Source of the DNA: an uncultured Akkermansia sp. | GTDB taxonomy: Bacteria; Verrucomicrobiota; Verrucomicrobiia; Verrucomicrobiales; Akkermansiaceae | DNA length: 64,000 nt | Reading direction: 5' to 3' | Assembly: GCA_944390825.1 (NCBI GenBank) | Contig: CALXRG010000003.1 | Coordinates: forward strand, 1 to 64,000 | Shown: positions 8,488 to 17,562 of the stretch, in pieces | Numbering within the stretch: the first letter of the stretch is position 1 | How the letters are laid out: each line of letters starts with the position of its first letter | Notes under the pieces: model-generated | Seen by the model: only the letters and a program-made list of their open reading frames with translations | What the model was told of the DNA's origin: nothing | The model's database searches: none | Program-made: the position numbers and the translations under genes

Positions 8488-10086
8488 TTACCAGTTGTGG
8501 AGGACGCTCGGCCTGGCTACGGAGAGTTTCTCCGGCGCGTCGAGTGTGTAGTGCAGGCCGCGGGATTCCTGGCGCCGGATGGCGCAGTCCACGATCAGGG
8601 AGGCGGTGAGGGCGAGGTTGCGCAGGTCGATGATTTCGGGCGTGACGCGGTAGCCCCAGTAGTATTCGTGGATTTCACGGTTAATGTTGCGCAGGCGCGT
8701 GGCGGCACGCTGGAGGCGGTGATTGGTGCGTACGATGCTGACGTAGTCGGTCATCGTGCGGCGTACTTCATCCCAGCAGTGGTAGAGGATGGCGAGGTCG
8801 TCCCGCTCGGCTTTCTCGCCGTGTACCCATTCGGGGATGGGGTATTCTTCCATTTTGTGCGCGAGCGGCAGCCGGGTGAGCATGGTGTCCAGCGCACGCT
8901 TGGAGACGACGACGCATTCCAGCAGGGAGTTGCTCGCCAGGCGGTTGGCTCCGTGCAGGCCGGTGCAGCCTGATTCGCCGGCGCAGAAGAGGCCGCGCAG
9001 GGTGGTCTGTCCGTTGACATCCGTCTGTACGCCGCCGCACTGGTAGTGCGCGGAGGGCACCACGGGGATCATGTCCACCTCGGCATCGATGCCGTAGCTT
9101 TTGCAGGTTTCGTAGATGTAGGGGAAGCGCTCGGCCATGAAGCCTTTGGGTTTGTGGGTCATGTCGAGGTACATGCAGGGGTGGCCGGTGCGCAGGATTT
9201 CGCTGTTGATGGCGCGGGCGACGATGTCGCGCGGGGCCAGGCTTTTGCGCGGGTCGTACTTTTGCATGAACTCCTGGCCGTCCGGCCCGCGCAGAACGCC
9301 GCCCTCGCCGCGAACGGCTTCGGAGATGAGGAAGGTCAGGCCTTCGCGTTCGGAGGTGTGCGGATTATAGAAGGTGGTGGGATGGAATTGCACGAACTCC
9401 ATGTTGGAGATGTTGGCGCCAGCGCGCCAGGCCATGGCGATGCCGTCTCCCGTGGCGGTGGGTGGGTTGGTGGTGTACATGTAGACTCGCCCGGTGCCGC
9501 CGGTGGCGAGCATGACGCGGTCGCAGCGGAAGATGTCGACTTCCCCGGTGGCGGGGTTGAGTACGTAGGCGCCCAGGACGCGGTCTTCGGTGACGCAGCC
9601 CAGCTTGGCAGTGGTGATCAGGTCGATGGCGATGCGGTGATCCAGCAGCTCGATGTTCGGGTGCTTTTGTGCACAGGCCAGCAGCTTGGAGCTGATTTCC
9701 AGGCCGGTGGTGTCTTTGGCATGCAGGATGCGGCGCTTGCCGTGCCCGCCTTCGCGGCCGAGTTCGAACTCGCCGTCTTTTTCCAGATCGAAGTCGACGC
9801 CCCAGCTCAGCAGGGTGCGGATGCAGTCGGGAGCTTCTGTGACGATGGTGCGTACGACGGCTTCATCACAGAGGCCGGCTCCGGCGTCAAGCGTGTCGGC
9901 GACGTGTTCTTCAAAGGTGTCGTTGGCGTCCATGACGGCGGCAATGCCGCCTTGCGCCTTGGCAGAGCTGGAGACGAGGGGGTCGCTTTTGCACAGTACG
10001 ATTACTTTTCCATGTTCGGCGGCCCGCAGGGCAAAACTGAGTCCGGCGACGCCGCTGCCGATTACGAGAAAGTCGGATGTGATCAT
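8488..10086 (-). CDS. nadB: L-aspartate oxidase
   Basis: A 532-residue FAD enzyme making iminoaspartate from L-aspartate, the first step of de novo NAD synthesis. The Rossmann motif FLVIGSGVAGLSFA begins at residue 5. SSAKAQGGIAAVM, HTSEREGLTFLISEAVRGEGG and PSAHYQCGGVQTDVNG are the family signatures. The C-terminal helical domain is present. The frame could open at a GTG at 10119 (11 residues longer). I prefer ATG 10086 because it gives the usual short lead to the FAD motif and because a TAGAAT box overlaps the GTG region. No nadA or nadC lies next to it. Confidence 0.93.
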   Translation of the reverse strand: MITSDFLVIGSGVAGLSFALRAAEHGKVIVLCKSDPLVSSSAKAQGGIAAVMDANDTFEEHVADTLDAGAGLCDEAVVRTIVTEAPDCIRTLLSWGVDFDLEKDGEFELGREGGHGKRRILHAKDTTGLEISSKLLACAQKHPNIELLDHRIAIDLITTAKLGCVTEDRVLGAYVLNPATGEVDIFRCDRVMLATGGTGRVYMYTTNPPTATGDGIAMAWRAGANISNMEFVQFHPTTFYNPHTSEREGLTFLISEAVRGEGGVLRGPDGQEFMQKYDPRKSLAPRDIVARAINSEILRTGHPCMYLDMTHKPKGFMAERFPYIYETCKSYGIDAEVDMIPVVPSAHYQCGGVQTDVNGQTTLRGLFCAGESGCTGLHGANRLASNSLLECVVVSKRALDTMLTRLPLAHKMEEYPIPEWVHGEKAERDDLAILYHCWDEVRRTMTDYVSIVRTNHRLQRAATRLRNINREIHEYYWGYRVTPEIIDLRNLALTASLIVDCAIRRQESRGLHYTLDAPEKLSVARPSVLHNW

Positions 10087-10158
10087 CTTGCGAGATTTTT
10101 CGGGGGCGGATTCTAGCACATTTTTATCTGTTCGTCACGCAGAATATCCGGGCTTGTT

Positions 10159-11001
10159 TTAGAAATCAACAGAATCCGGGTGCAGCCCGGAGGCACCGCA
10201 GTAGCTGATGGCGGTGAGGCGCTGCATGTCTTCTGCACTGAGCTCAAAGCCGGTGAGGTCGAGGTTGGTTTTCATGCGTGACGGGGTGACGGATTTGGGC
10301 AGCGGGAGTATCCCCTGCTGCAGGATCCAGCGCAGGCAGATCTGGGCCGGGGTTTTGCTGTAGTGCCTGGCCAGGGCGGCGATGGTCTCGTGCTCCAGGA
10401 CTTTGCCGCGTCCGAGCGGTGACCAGGCTTCGACCAGGATGCCGAGCTCCCGGCAGTAGGCGACGCACTCGGCTTGCCGGTAGCCAGGGTGGAACTCAAT
10501 CTGGTTGACGGCAGGGGTCACCGCAGCGGTGCTTAGCAGGGCTGCCAGGTGCTGGGGCATGAAGTTGCTGACGCCGATGGCCCGCACCAGGCCGTTGCGC
10601 AGCAGCCGCTCCATGGCGCGCCAGGTGCTGGCGTTGATTTGCTGCCAGTCGCTGAAGCGGTGGGGCGAGGCGGGCCAGTGGATGAGGTAGAGATCCAGAT
10701 AGTTCAGCCCGAGGTCGTTCAGACTGCGGTCAAAGGCCCGCAGGGTGCTGTCATAGCCGCGTTCGGTGTTCCAGACTTTGCTGGTGACAAAGAGCTGCCG
10801 GCGGTCGATGCCGCAGGAGGCGATGGCGGCGCCGACGCTTTTTTCGTTGCCGTAGCAGGCCGCGGTGTCGATGTGGCGGTAGCCGGTGCGGATGGCTTCG
10901 GCGATGGTCTCAATGGCCGCCGGGCCGTTTTCGATTTGCCAGGTGCCGTAGCCAATGGCGGGGATGGTGACGCCGTTGTTGAGGGTGAAGTGTGTGTCCA
11001 T
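10159..11001 (-). CDS. Aldo/keto reductase
   Basis: A 280-residue NADPH-dependent oxidoreductase of the AKR superfamily (2,5-diketogluconate reductase-like). The catalytic tetrad is visible: Asp and Tyr in DTAACYGNEKSVG, Lys in TSKVWN, His in LIHWP. The NADPH phosphate-binding C-terminal part has LPKSVTPSRMKTNLD. The start at 11001 (MDTHFTLNNGVTIPAIGYGTW) matches the family; a longer frame to 11076 adds a low-complexity leader that is probably not translated. The substrate is unknown. It stands alone upstream of nadB. Confidence 0.92.
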   Translation of the reverse strand: MDTHFTLNNGVTIPAIGYGTWQIENGPAAIETIAEAIRTGYRHIDTAACYGNEKSVGAAIASCGIDRRQLFVTSKVWNTERGYDSTLRAFDRSLNDLGLNYLDLYLIHWPASPHRFSDWQQINASTWRAMERLLRNGLVRAIGVSNFMPQHLAALLSTAAVTPAVNQIEFHPGYRQAECVAYCRELGILVEAWSPLGRGKVLEHETIAALARHYSKTPAQICLRWILQQGILPLPKSVTPSRMKTNLDLTGFELSAEDMQRLTAISYCGASGLHPDSVDF

Positions 11002-11329
11002 GAGGGGCGAGCTTGGGCGGCTGCGTGCCCGGGATGAGGACGCTGCCGCGTGGGTGTGTGTCGCTTGCAATAGCACAATCAGTTGAGGTCTGCAAGTCTT
11101 TTGTCGTCTGCGGGGCGCTGCTGACAGAGAAAGGCGCCGGGAGCGGGGAGCCGGGATGAGGGGGGACGCCGGGGGATACTGTGAAAGGTGCGTGGTGGAT
11201 GCCGGGGTGATGCCGGGGGTTGCGTGGGGGAGACTGTGGGATGCGCGGGGGGGGGATGGGGACGGGAAACCCCCGTCAGCCGATGGCTGGCGGGGGCTGG
11301 GAAGTGCGGTGCGCGCGGCGGGGCTGCAG
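11002..11329. other. Gap between yidC and aldo/keto reductase
   Basis: 328 bases with no convincing gene or hairpin terminator. The part from about 11150 to 11270 is G-rich and loosely repetitive (gatgccgggg-like words). Confidence 0.6.
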
Positions 11330-13300
11330 TCACTTGCGGGTGACGTTGCGCATGCCTTTTTCGCGGCGTTGCTGCTCGGCGAGGGCTGCCTGCTGGGCGT
11401 CCATCATGCGCTCCATGAAGCTTTTTTTGCCGCTTTTTTTGCGGGCGGGGACCTTGGTGAGTTCCGGCATGGGCAGGCGGCGGATGTACCAGGTCTGGCC
11501 GATGGAGATGATGTTTTGCGTGGTCCAGTAGAGGGCCAGAGCACTCGGGAAGGTGTAGCAGAAGAGGAAGAAGAGCAGGGGCATGAACTTCATGATCTTT
11601 TGCTGCATCGGATCGCCCGCAGAGGGGGTCATGTGCATCTGGATGATCATGGTGACGGCCATGATGATGGGCAGGACGTTGACTGGCAGATCCATGAAGC
11701 CCAGCGGGATGTGGCAGACAGTGTCCATCTGCGACAGGTCTGTTACCCAGCCCAGGAAGGGTGCCCCGCGGAATTCGGCGGCGGTTTGCAGGACGTAGTA
11801 GAAGGAGAGGAAGATCGGCAGTTGCAGCATCATCGGCAGGCAGCCGCCCAGCGGAGAGATGCCGTAGTCGCGGTAGAGCTTCATCATCTCCATGCTGACT
11901 TTCTGCTGGTCATCCGGGTATTTCTCCTTGAGCTCCTTCATCTTGGGCTGCAGGAGGCTCATGCGCTTCATGCTCAGGTAGCTCTTGCGGTAGAGAGGCC
12001 AGATGCACAGGCGCACGACGAAAGTCATCGCGACAATGGCCCAGCCCCAGTTGCCGAACCAGCCGTGGAAGGTGTTGATGAGCCAGCTCATGGGATTGCT
12101 GATCACGTAGAACCAGCCGTAGTCCATGATGTGGTCGATTTTGCGGACCTCGCCGGTCATGTCCTTGAGCATCATGTTGAGCTTGGGCCCGGTGAAGATG
12201 CTGTAGCTGAAGCTGCGGGTGAAGGCGCCCATCGGATCGGTGTTGGCAGCCAGCCCAAAGTCCGGCATGCCCAGGCCAAGTTCCAGGCCGTCTTCCTGCT
12301 CGCCGGTGACGGGGATGCGGATTTTGGTCGGGGCGAGGTACAGGGCGGTGGTGTCCTGCGCCTGGCTTTTGTCCTGGTTGATGAGGCTGGCATAATATTG
12401 GTTCATGACGCCTGCCCACTGGATGGGCTGGTAGTCCGTCCTGTAGCTGCGCGGTATGTTTTTGCCCAGGCCCAGGAAGCTGCTGAAGATGCCTTTGCTT
12501 TCTTTGATGAACTCGCCGTCCTCCAGGAAGATGAAGTTGGTGTAGTTGGACATCTCGCTGGTGGAGATGCGGTGCGTGGTGCCGGTGAAGATGCCCCAGT
12601 TCTGCGCGATGAGGGGCTGGGCGATGGTGTTCCGGACGTCGAGTTTGAGGTCGAGCATGTAGGCATTGCCTTCGATGGTCTCCTCCCCGACCTTGATGGG
12701 TTTGAGTGAGTAGGTTTTGCGGACGCGCAGATTGCCGACGCTGCCTTCGAGGGTGACTTGCCGGTCATTGGTCAGCTCGGGTACGACGGAGTAGATGGCT
12801 TCATCGTACTGGGCCGGGCGGCTCTCGCTGAGGTTGAACATGAGAGTGCCGATGCCGTGGGCGGAGCTGCTGTTGATGCGGACGTTTTCGCTGAGTTCGT
12901 CTTTGGTGCTGTTGATGGCTTTGCCGATCATTTCGACGCTGCGCAGGCTGCCTCCTTTGTTCTGGAAGAGGAAGTGCGCGACTTCCTGTCCCTGGGAGTC
13001 ATGCGAAGTGAGGGTGGCGACGATTTCCGGCTGTACGGCAGCAGGGGCCGCGGGGGCGGCCGTTGCGGGGGCTCCGGCTTGCGGCTGCGCGGGGGTGCCG
13101 GCGGGTGCCGTGCCGGCGCCGGGTTGAGCAGCGGTGCCCGGGCTGGCGGGCTGTTGGGTGGTGGCCGGTGCGGTGGCTGCGACTCGGGGGGCATTGGCTG
13201 CCGCGGCCTGGGCGGCTTGCCTCCGGGAGTCCGTGTACCACCAGTTGGCGGCCAGTCCCAGGACGCATGCCGTGATGACGATCCATGCTTTTTTGTCCAT
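11330..13300 (-). CDS. yidC: Membrane protein insertase YidC
   Basis: A 656-residue Oxa1/YidC-family insertase that places membrane proteins in the inner membrane alone or with SecYEG. It has an N-terminal TM (IVITACVLGLAANWW), then an Ala/Pro/Gln-rich linker (about residues 30-95). A large periplasmic beta domain follows, then the conserved five-TM core: WGWAIVAMTFVVRLCIWPLYRKSYLSM (with the hydrophilic-groove Arg), LGGCLPMMLQLPIFLSFYYVL and FPSALALYWTTQN. The C-terminus is basic (KKSGKKSF...NVTRK). It is the last gene of rpmH-rnpA-yidD-yidC, 98 bases after yidD. Confidence 0.97.
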   Translation of the reverse strand: MDKKAWIVITACVLGLAANWWYTDSRRQAAQAAAANAPRVAATAPATTQQPASPGTAAQPGAGTAPAGTPAQPQAGAPATAAPAAPAAVQPEIVATLTSHDSQGQEVAHFLFQNKGGSLRSVEMIGKAINSTKDELSENVRINSSSAHGIGTLMFNLSESRPAQYDEAIYSVVPELTNDRQVTLEGSVGNLRVRKTYSLKPIKVGEETIEGNAYMLDLKLDVRNTIAQPLIAQNWGIFTGTTHRISTSEMSNYTNFIFLEDGEFIKESKGIFSSFLGLGKNIPRSYRTDYQPIQWAGVMNQYYASLINQDKSQAQDTTALYLAPTKIRIPVTGEQEDGLELGLGMPDFGLAANTDPMGAFTRSFSYSIFTGPKLNMMLKDMTGEVRKIDHIMDYGWFYVISNPMSWLINTFHGWFGNWGWAIVAMTFVVRLCIWPLYRKSYLSMKRMSLLQPKMKELKEKYPDDQQKVSMEMMKLYRDYGISPLGGCLPMMLQLPIFLSFYYVLQTAAEFRGAPFLGWVTDLSQMDTVCHIPLGFMDLPVNVLPIIMAVTMIIQMHMTPSAGDPMQQKIMKFMPLLFFLFCYTFPSALALYWTTQNIISIGQTWYIRRLPMPELTKVPARKKSGKKSFMERMMDAQQAALAEQQRREKGMRNVTRK

Positions 13301-13398
13301 ATGTTTGTAGTGATGTGTTGTAACCGGAGCGCTCCCGGGGAGCTTGGGTTGGTGAGGATGTGCGGCTGCCCGGGGATGGGCAGCGGGTGGGTGTCAGA

Positions 13399-13644
13399 CT
13401 AGGAGTGTTTGCGCGGGGGAACGGGGTCTGGGCCGTAGCCGCCCCAGGGGTTGCAGCGCAGAATGCGCCAGACGCCCAGGGCGACGCCTTTGATGACGCC
13501 GTGGATCTCAACGGCCTGAATGAAGTAGGTCGAGCAGCTCGGGGTGAAGCGGCAGCCCGATCCCGGGCCGCTCAGAATGTGGAGTGGCTTGCTGATATAG
13601 CGCTGGTAGAACAGCACGGGGAGGATGACGAGCTTTTTCAGCAT
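13399..13644 (-). CDS. yidD: Membrane protein insertion efficiency factor YidD
   Basis: An 81-residue amphipathic protein thought to help YidC-dependent insertion. It has the family core [28 protein letters not shown] with the conserved Cys pair, followed by [20 protein letters not shown]. It overlaps the end of rnpA by 7 bases, so the two are translationally coupled. Length and order are normal for the family. Confidence 0.95.
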   Translation of the reverse strand: MLKKLVILPVLFYQRYISKPLHILSGPGSGCRFTPSCSTYFIQAVEIHGVIKGVALGVWRILRCNPWGGYGPDPVPPRKHS

Positions 13645-14000
13645 GCTGGCTGCTTGTTGAGGTGCCGGCTCAGGACTTTGCAGAAATCGGCTTCAAGCTG
13701 GCGGTAGTCGGCAAAGGCTGCCCGGTTGCGCATGACGACAACAACGCTGTAGCCGCTCGCAAGAGGGTCGCCGTGCGCCCGCAGGATTTCGCGCATGCGG
13801 CGCCTCAGCAGGTTGCGGATGACTGCGTGGCCGATGCGCTTGGTCGTGATAATCCCAAAACGAGAATGCCGCCCCGCCTGATCAGCAGGCAGGGCAGCGA
13901 GATTGATGACAACAAAACGCCCTGCTTCGGATGACCCCTTGGCTCGCACCATGGCGAACTCTGAGGCTCGCTTCATGGTATGACGCCGCGTGAGCTGCAT
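13638..14000 (-). CDS. rnpA: Ribonuclease P protein component
   Basis: A 120-residue basic protein subunit of RNase P, which matures the 5' ends of tRNAs. The RNR motif region is [13 protein letters not shown] (about residues 62-74), and the N-terminal [12 protein letters not shown] strand binds the pre-tRNA leader. The predicted start gives [15 protein letters not shown]; a start at the second Met would also work. It lies between rpmH and yidD, as in most bacteria. Confidence 0.95.
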   Translation of the reverse strand: MQLTRRHTMKRASEFAMVRAKGSSEAGRFVVINLAALPADQAGRHSRFGIITTKRIGHAVIRNLLRRRMREILRAHGDPLASGYSVVVVMRNRAAFADYRQLEADFCKVLSRHLNKQPAC

Positions 14001-14120
14001 CTGATACAGGGCGTTCAGTTCTGCGGTCTGCAGGCCGGCTGCCTTGCCCCGGACGGGGCGCAGGTGTCAGGGAGTAGGCCCTGTCCTGCCCGGCCCGCCT
14101 GCTACCGCAGGTTGCGGGCC

Positions 14121-14303
14121 TCAGCCGTGCTGGACAGTGTGGCGCTTGTACTGGATCTCAGCGCCCTTCGGAAGAAGGCGTGCGCGACCTTTGGCGCGAC
14201 GGCGGGCGAGGATGGCGCGGCCGTTCTTGGTGGCCATGCGGGCACGGAAACCGAACTGGCGTTTGCGGCAGCGCTTGGAAGGCTGGTATGTTCTCTTGCT
14301 CAT
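14121..14303 (-). CDS. rpmH: 50S ribosomal protein bL34, C-terminally extended
   Basis: A 60-residue bL34. The core [20 protein letters not shown]...[21 protein letters not shown] is canonical. Normal bL34 ends about here (44-46 residues); this one continues with a 17-residue tail ([17 protein letters not shown]). A strong sigma-70-type promoter lies 60 bases upstream, giving a leader of about 50 nt. It heads the rpmH-rnpA-yidD-yidC cluster. dnaA and the origin, often next to rpmH, are not here; lpxC/fabZ lies upstream. Confidence 0.96.
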   Translation of the reverse strand: MSKRTYQPSKRCRKRQFGFRARMATKNGRAILARRRAKGRARLLPKGAEIQYKRHTVQHG

Positions 14304-14361
14304 GGTATTCTATCTGTTGTGAAGTTGTCTTAATATGCCGCTGCGCGCGGTCGGGGCAGCT

Positions 14362-14389
14362 ATGATACCCGAAAATCGGCACATGTCAA
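14362..14389 (-). promoter_or_regulatory. rpmH promoter
   Basis: On the minus strand TTGACA (14384-14389) and TATCAT (14362-14367) are separated by 16 bp. This is a near-consensus housekeeping promoter whose product would start about 50 nt before rpmH. Confidence 0.75.
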
Positions 14390-14447
14390 GCACGGATGCG
14401 GAAAAAAACGCAAAAGAGCTGCCTGCGCCGGTACGCCGGGGGTGATT

Positions 14448-15764
14448 TCAGCTGTCCTGCACGATGAATTTCAGCTCGGCCTCGCAGGTGACTTCGCCAT
14501 TGACGAGGCAGCGGCCTGTAGCGACACCGATGGCACCGCGCATCTTGGTGAGTTCCGTTTCGATGATCAGGACGTCACCGGGGACGACCGGTTTGCGCCA
14601 TTTGACTTTGTCGCAGCTCATGAAGTAGCCGATCTTGCCCATGTTTTCCGGGATGCGGAGCATGAGAATCGAGGCAACCTGTGCCATGGCTTCCACCTGC
14701 AGCACCCCGGGCATGACCGGGTGGCCGGGGAAGTGCCCCTGGAAGAAGAGTTCATTCATGGTCAGGTTCTTTTGGCCAATGCATTTGCTCTCGCCCTCAA
14801 AGCCCAGGATACGATCCACCATCAGGAACGGATAGCGGTGCGGCAGCAGTTTGAGAACCTCGTTGATGTCCATGACGGCGTCGCCCGCGGGGATGACCAT
14901 GGGTTTCGGGCGCAAGGCCAGCATGCTCTCGTACTGCTTCTGGAGCTTGGCGGCCATGGTGGTGTTGATGCCATGGCCGGGCATGATGGCGATGACGTGC
15001 CCCAGGATGCGGCGACCGTTGAGGATGAGGTCGCCGATCATGTCCATGGTTTTGTGGCGGGCACATTCGTTGTGGTAGCGCAGGCCGCCGGCGCAGATGT
15101 ATTGCTCGCCTTTAATGACGATGGCGTTGTCCAGCGTGCCGCCTTGGATGAGGCCCTTTTCCAGGAGCGGTTGGATGTCTTCGTAGAAGCAGAAAGTACG
15201 TGCTTTGGAGAGTTCCTTCTCGTAGATCTCCGGAGTGATTTCCGAATGGAAATACTGAGTCACCCGGCCGCCGGGGCCGGATACCGTCACCGAAACGCGG
15301 AACTTGCGATCCGGCAGGATGATGATCATCGAACCGTTTTTGTTTTCAACGGAAACGGGTTCGCGAATCTCCCAGACGGGGCAGGGCACGTCCTGCTCCT
15401 CTATACCTGCTTTTTTGATCAGCTCGACGTAGGGGGAGGCGGAGCCATCGCCAATCGGCGGTTCGTTCGCATCCATTTCGATAATGGCATTGTCAACCCC
15501 CATGCCGGTCAGGGCTGAAAGAATGTGCTCCACAGTATGCACATTCACGGAACCTTCCGCCAAGGTGGTTGCGCGCTCGACCGTTTGCACGTTGGCCGCA
15601 GAGGCATCAATAAACGGCTTGTCCGGCAGGTCAATGCGGCGAAACTTGAAGCCGGTGTTGGGCTCGGCTGGTTTGATGGTCAGCTTTACGGACTGACCGG
15701 TGTGGAGGGCTGTCCCCTCGATGGAGACGCTCGTACGGAGAGTTTTTTGCATCAAAATGGCCAT
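14448..15764 (-). CDS. lpxC/fabZ: Bifunctional LpxC deacetylase / FabZ dehydratase
   Basis: A 438-residue fusion. The N-terminal ~290 residues are UDP-3-O-acyl-GlcNAc deacetylase, the committed step of lipid A synthesis. Zinc ligands are His in VHTVEHILSA and His/Asp in CARHKTMDMIGD; the catalytic His is in the PGHGINTTMAA region. The C-terminal ~145 residues are 3-hydroxyacyl-ACP dehydratase FabZ: LLPHRYPFLMVDRI, then HFPGHPVMPGVLQVEAMAQ with the active-site His and Glu. The same fusion is known in Bacteroidota and Verrucomicrobiota and couples lipid A to fatty acid supply. The start at 15764 is ATG; a second ATG four codons in is equally good. Confidence 0.96.
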   Translation of the reverse strand: MAILMQKTLRTSVSIEGTALHTGQSVKLTIKPAEPNTGFKFRRIDLPDKPFIDASAANVQTVERATTLAEGSVNVHTVEHILSALTGMGVDNAIIEMDANEPPIGDGSASPYVELIKKAGIEEQDVPCPVWEIREPVSVENKNGSMIIILPDRKFRVSVTVSGPGGRVTQYFHSEITPEIYEKELSKARTFCFYEDIQPLLEKGLIQGGTLDNAIVIKGEQYICAGGLRYHNECARHKTMDMIGDLILNGRRILGHVIAIMPGHGINTTMAAKLQKQYESMLALRPKPMVIPAGDAVMDINEVLKLLPHRYPFLMVDRILGFEGESKCIGQKNLTMNELFFQGHFPGHPVMPGVLQVEAMAQVASILMLRIPENMGKIGYFMSCDKVKWRKPVVPGDVLIIETELTKMRGAIGVATGRCLVNGEVTCEAELKFIVQDS

Positions 15765-15843
15765 ATCGCACAGGCATTTTACACACTGGGTTCCTGTTTG
15801 TGAAGCTCAAACTGAGTCTGCTTCTCATTATCTTTTGCACCGG

Positions 15844-15873
15844 ATTATCTAACTTTTGAAAAAATGCTCACAA
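15844..15873 (-). promoter_or_regulatory. Candidate lpxC/fabZ promoter
   Basis: On the minus strand TTGTGA (15868-15873) and GATAAT (15844-15849) are separated by 18 bp. It faces away from the divergent transporter promoter; the two -35 regions almost touch. Confidence 0.45.
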
Positions 15874-15877
15874 CCGC

Positions 15878-15906
15878 TTGTCAAATCGCGGGGTGAGGCG
15901 TATAAT
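15878..15906 (+). promoter_or_regulatory. Promoter of ArsB/NhaD-type transporter
   Basis: TTGTCA (15878-15883), a 17-bp spacer and a perfect TATAAT (15901-15906). The leader would be about 95 nt. Confidence 0.75.
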
Positions 15907-16007
15907 CGCTCCCCCGCCCCGCCGGCGCATCTGCGCCCGTGTGCGCACGCAGGCGAGCAGGGCCCGGAGTTGTTCCGACTCCGTTTCGTGATCCAGTTCG
16001 ATTTCCC

Positions 16008-17303
16008 ATGTCCTACTACGTTTGTGCAGCCCTGATTATTTTTGTATCGTGTTACGCGATGATTATTTCGGAGCGTGTCCACCGCACGGTTATTGCGCTG
16101 TTTGGCGCTATGCTGATGGTGCTGTGCGGCGTGATCAGTCAGGAGGAGGCAATCGCCCATATCGACTTCAACACACTGGCGCTGCTGATCGGGATGATGA
16201 TTCAGGTGATCGTGCTGAGCCAGACGGGGCTGTTCCGCTTTCTTTCTGTCTGGGCGGCGAAAAAAGCCAAAGCCAACCCGATCCGCCTGCTGTTGAGTCT
16301 GTCGACGCTGGTGCTGATGTGTTCTGCCATGCTGGATAATGTGACAACGGTGCTGCTGACAGTGCCGATTACGTTTACGCTCACGCGGCAGATGCACATC
16401 TCGGCCAAGCCCTTCGTGCTGGCTCAGATTTTTGCGTCCAATATCGGCGGAACCTCGACGATGATCGGGGATCCTCCCAATATCATGATTGCCAGTGCCG
16501 TGCCGGAGCTGAATTTCATGTCCTTCGTGTCGGTCCTCTTCATCCCCTGCTTCATCAGTTATGTGCTCACCATGGCTATTATCGTGTGGGTATACCGAAG
16601 GGATTTGCGCTGTGAGGAAAAGTACCGCGAGCGCGTGCTGAACATGAAAACAGGAGGCCTGATCCGCTGCCCGATCATGCTGCGCAAGTGCCTGCTGACG
16701 CTGGGGCTCACGATTGTGCTTTTCTGCCTGCATGGGCAGATTCCCGGCTGGACGATGGAGTCGGGCACGGTGGCGGTCACCGGTGCTTCTCTGCTGATGC
16801 TGCTGACGATGCCCGGCCGGACGGAGCAACTGGAAAAGATTTTTGCTCAGGTGGAGTGGACGACGATTTTCTTCTTCATCGGTCTGTTCGTGCTGGTCGG
16901 CGGACTGGAGGTCAATGGCGTCATTACCTGGCTGGCGGCTCAGGCCATGAGTATCACCCAGGGAGAGCCAATGGCGACGATGTCTACGATCCTGGGGCTG
17001 AGTGCAGTCATGTCGGCTTTTGTGGACAACATCCCCTTCGTAGCGACGATGATACCGCTCATCAAGAACATGGGCGCGATGGGGTACGCAGATTTGGAGC
17101 CGCTGTGGTGGGCTCTTTCACTGGGGGCCTGCCTCGGGGGCAATGGAACGGTGATCGGTGCCAGCGCTAATGTGGTGGCGTTGGCTTTGGCCCGCAAGGA
17201 GGGCTTTTCGGTGAGTTTTTTGCGCTACATGAAGCTGGCATTCCCGCTCATGCTGCTTTCCATCGCTATTTCCTGGCTGTACCTGTGGATCAGGTTCCTG
17301 TAA
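16008..17303 (+). CDS. ArsB/NhaD-superfamily ion transporter
   Basis: A 431-residue inner-membrane protein with about 11-12 TM segments. Paired family motifs are SAMLDNVTTVLLTVP with GGTSTMIGDPPNIMIA, repeated in the second half as SAFVDNIPFVATMIP with LGGNGTVIGASANVV. This inverted-repeat pattern marks the IT superfamily (ArsB, NhaD, SLC13, P protein). The substrate (Na+/H+, dicarboxylate or oxyanion) cannot be decided. I chose ATG 16008 (MSYYVCAALIIFVSC) over the open frame from 15939 because TM1 begins right after it. It is divergent from lpxC/fabZ. Confidence 0.88.
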   Translation: MSYYVCAALIIFVSCYAMIISERVHRTVIALFGAMLMVLCGVISQEEAIAHIDFNTLALLIGMMIQVIVLSQTGLFRFLSVWAAKKAKANPIRLLLSLSTLVLMCSAMLDNVTTVLLTVPITFTLTRQMHISAKPFVLAQIFASNIGGTSTMIGDPPNIMIASAVPELNFMSFVSVLFIPCFISYVLTMAIIVWVYRRDLRCEEKYRERVLNMKTGGLIRCPIMLRKCLLTLGLTIVLFCLHGQIPGWTMESGTVAVTGASLLMLLTMPGRTEQLEKIFAQVEWTTIFFFIGLFVLVGGLEVNGVITWLAAQAMSITQGEPMATMSTILGLSAVMSAFVDNIPFVATMIPLIKNMGAMGYADLEPLWWALSLGACLGGNGTVIGASANVVALALARKEGFSVSFLRYMKLAFPLMLLSIAISWLYLWIRFL

Positions 17304-17527
17304 GGCCCCGGCCCTGTGAATCCGGTCCCGCAAGCCCCGGCTCCACGGCGGGGACGGATGTGCTGGGGGGGGGCTCAGGTGTTCAGGCGAAGTTGGGGGA
17401 AAGAGCAGTGGGGAAGTCGTGGGGAAGCGGGATGCTGACAGCCCCCTCCCGGATGGATACCGCCCCTGCCGGACAGAGTGTGTAAGCGGACAAAAATGAG
17501 CAGCGGGGTGTTTGGTCCATTTTGTAC
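17304..17527. other. Gap between transporter and lpxA
   Basis: G-rich spacer with a short repeated word (gtggggaag at about 17408 and 17420). No gene or clear terminator. Confidence 0.5.
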
Positions 17528-17556
17528 TTGAAGAGCCGCGCCCCGTGCGTTAGAAT
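17528..17556 (+). promoter_or_regulatory. lpxA promoter, leaderless layout
   Basis: TTGAAG (17528-17533), 17-bp spacer, TAGAAT (17551-17556). Only six bases separate the -10 box from the lpxA ATG, so the transcript should start at or next to the start codon. Confidence 0.65.
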
Positions 17557-17562
17557 GCACAC

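Noticed and set aside
10086..10119. GTG start for nadB
   Set aside because: Possible, but ATG 10086 gives a better lead to the FAD motif and a -10-like TAGAAT overlaps the longer start.
15849..16829. 326-residue minus-strand frame opposite the ArsB/NhaD transporter
   Set aside because: His/Gln/Arg-rich shadow with no start context; the plus-strand frame has family motifs.
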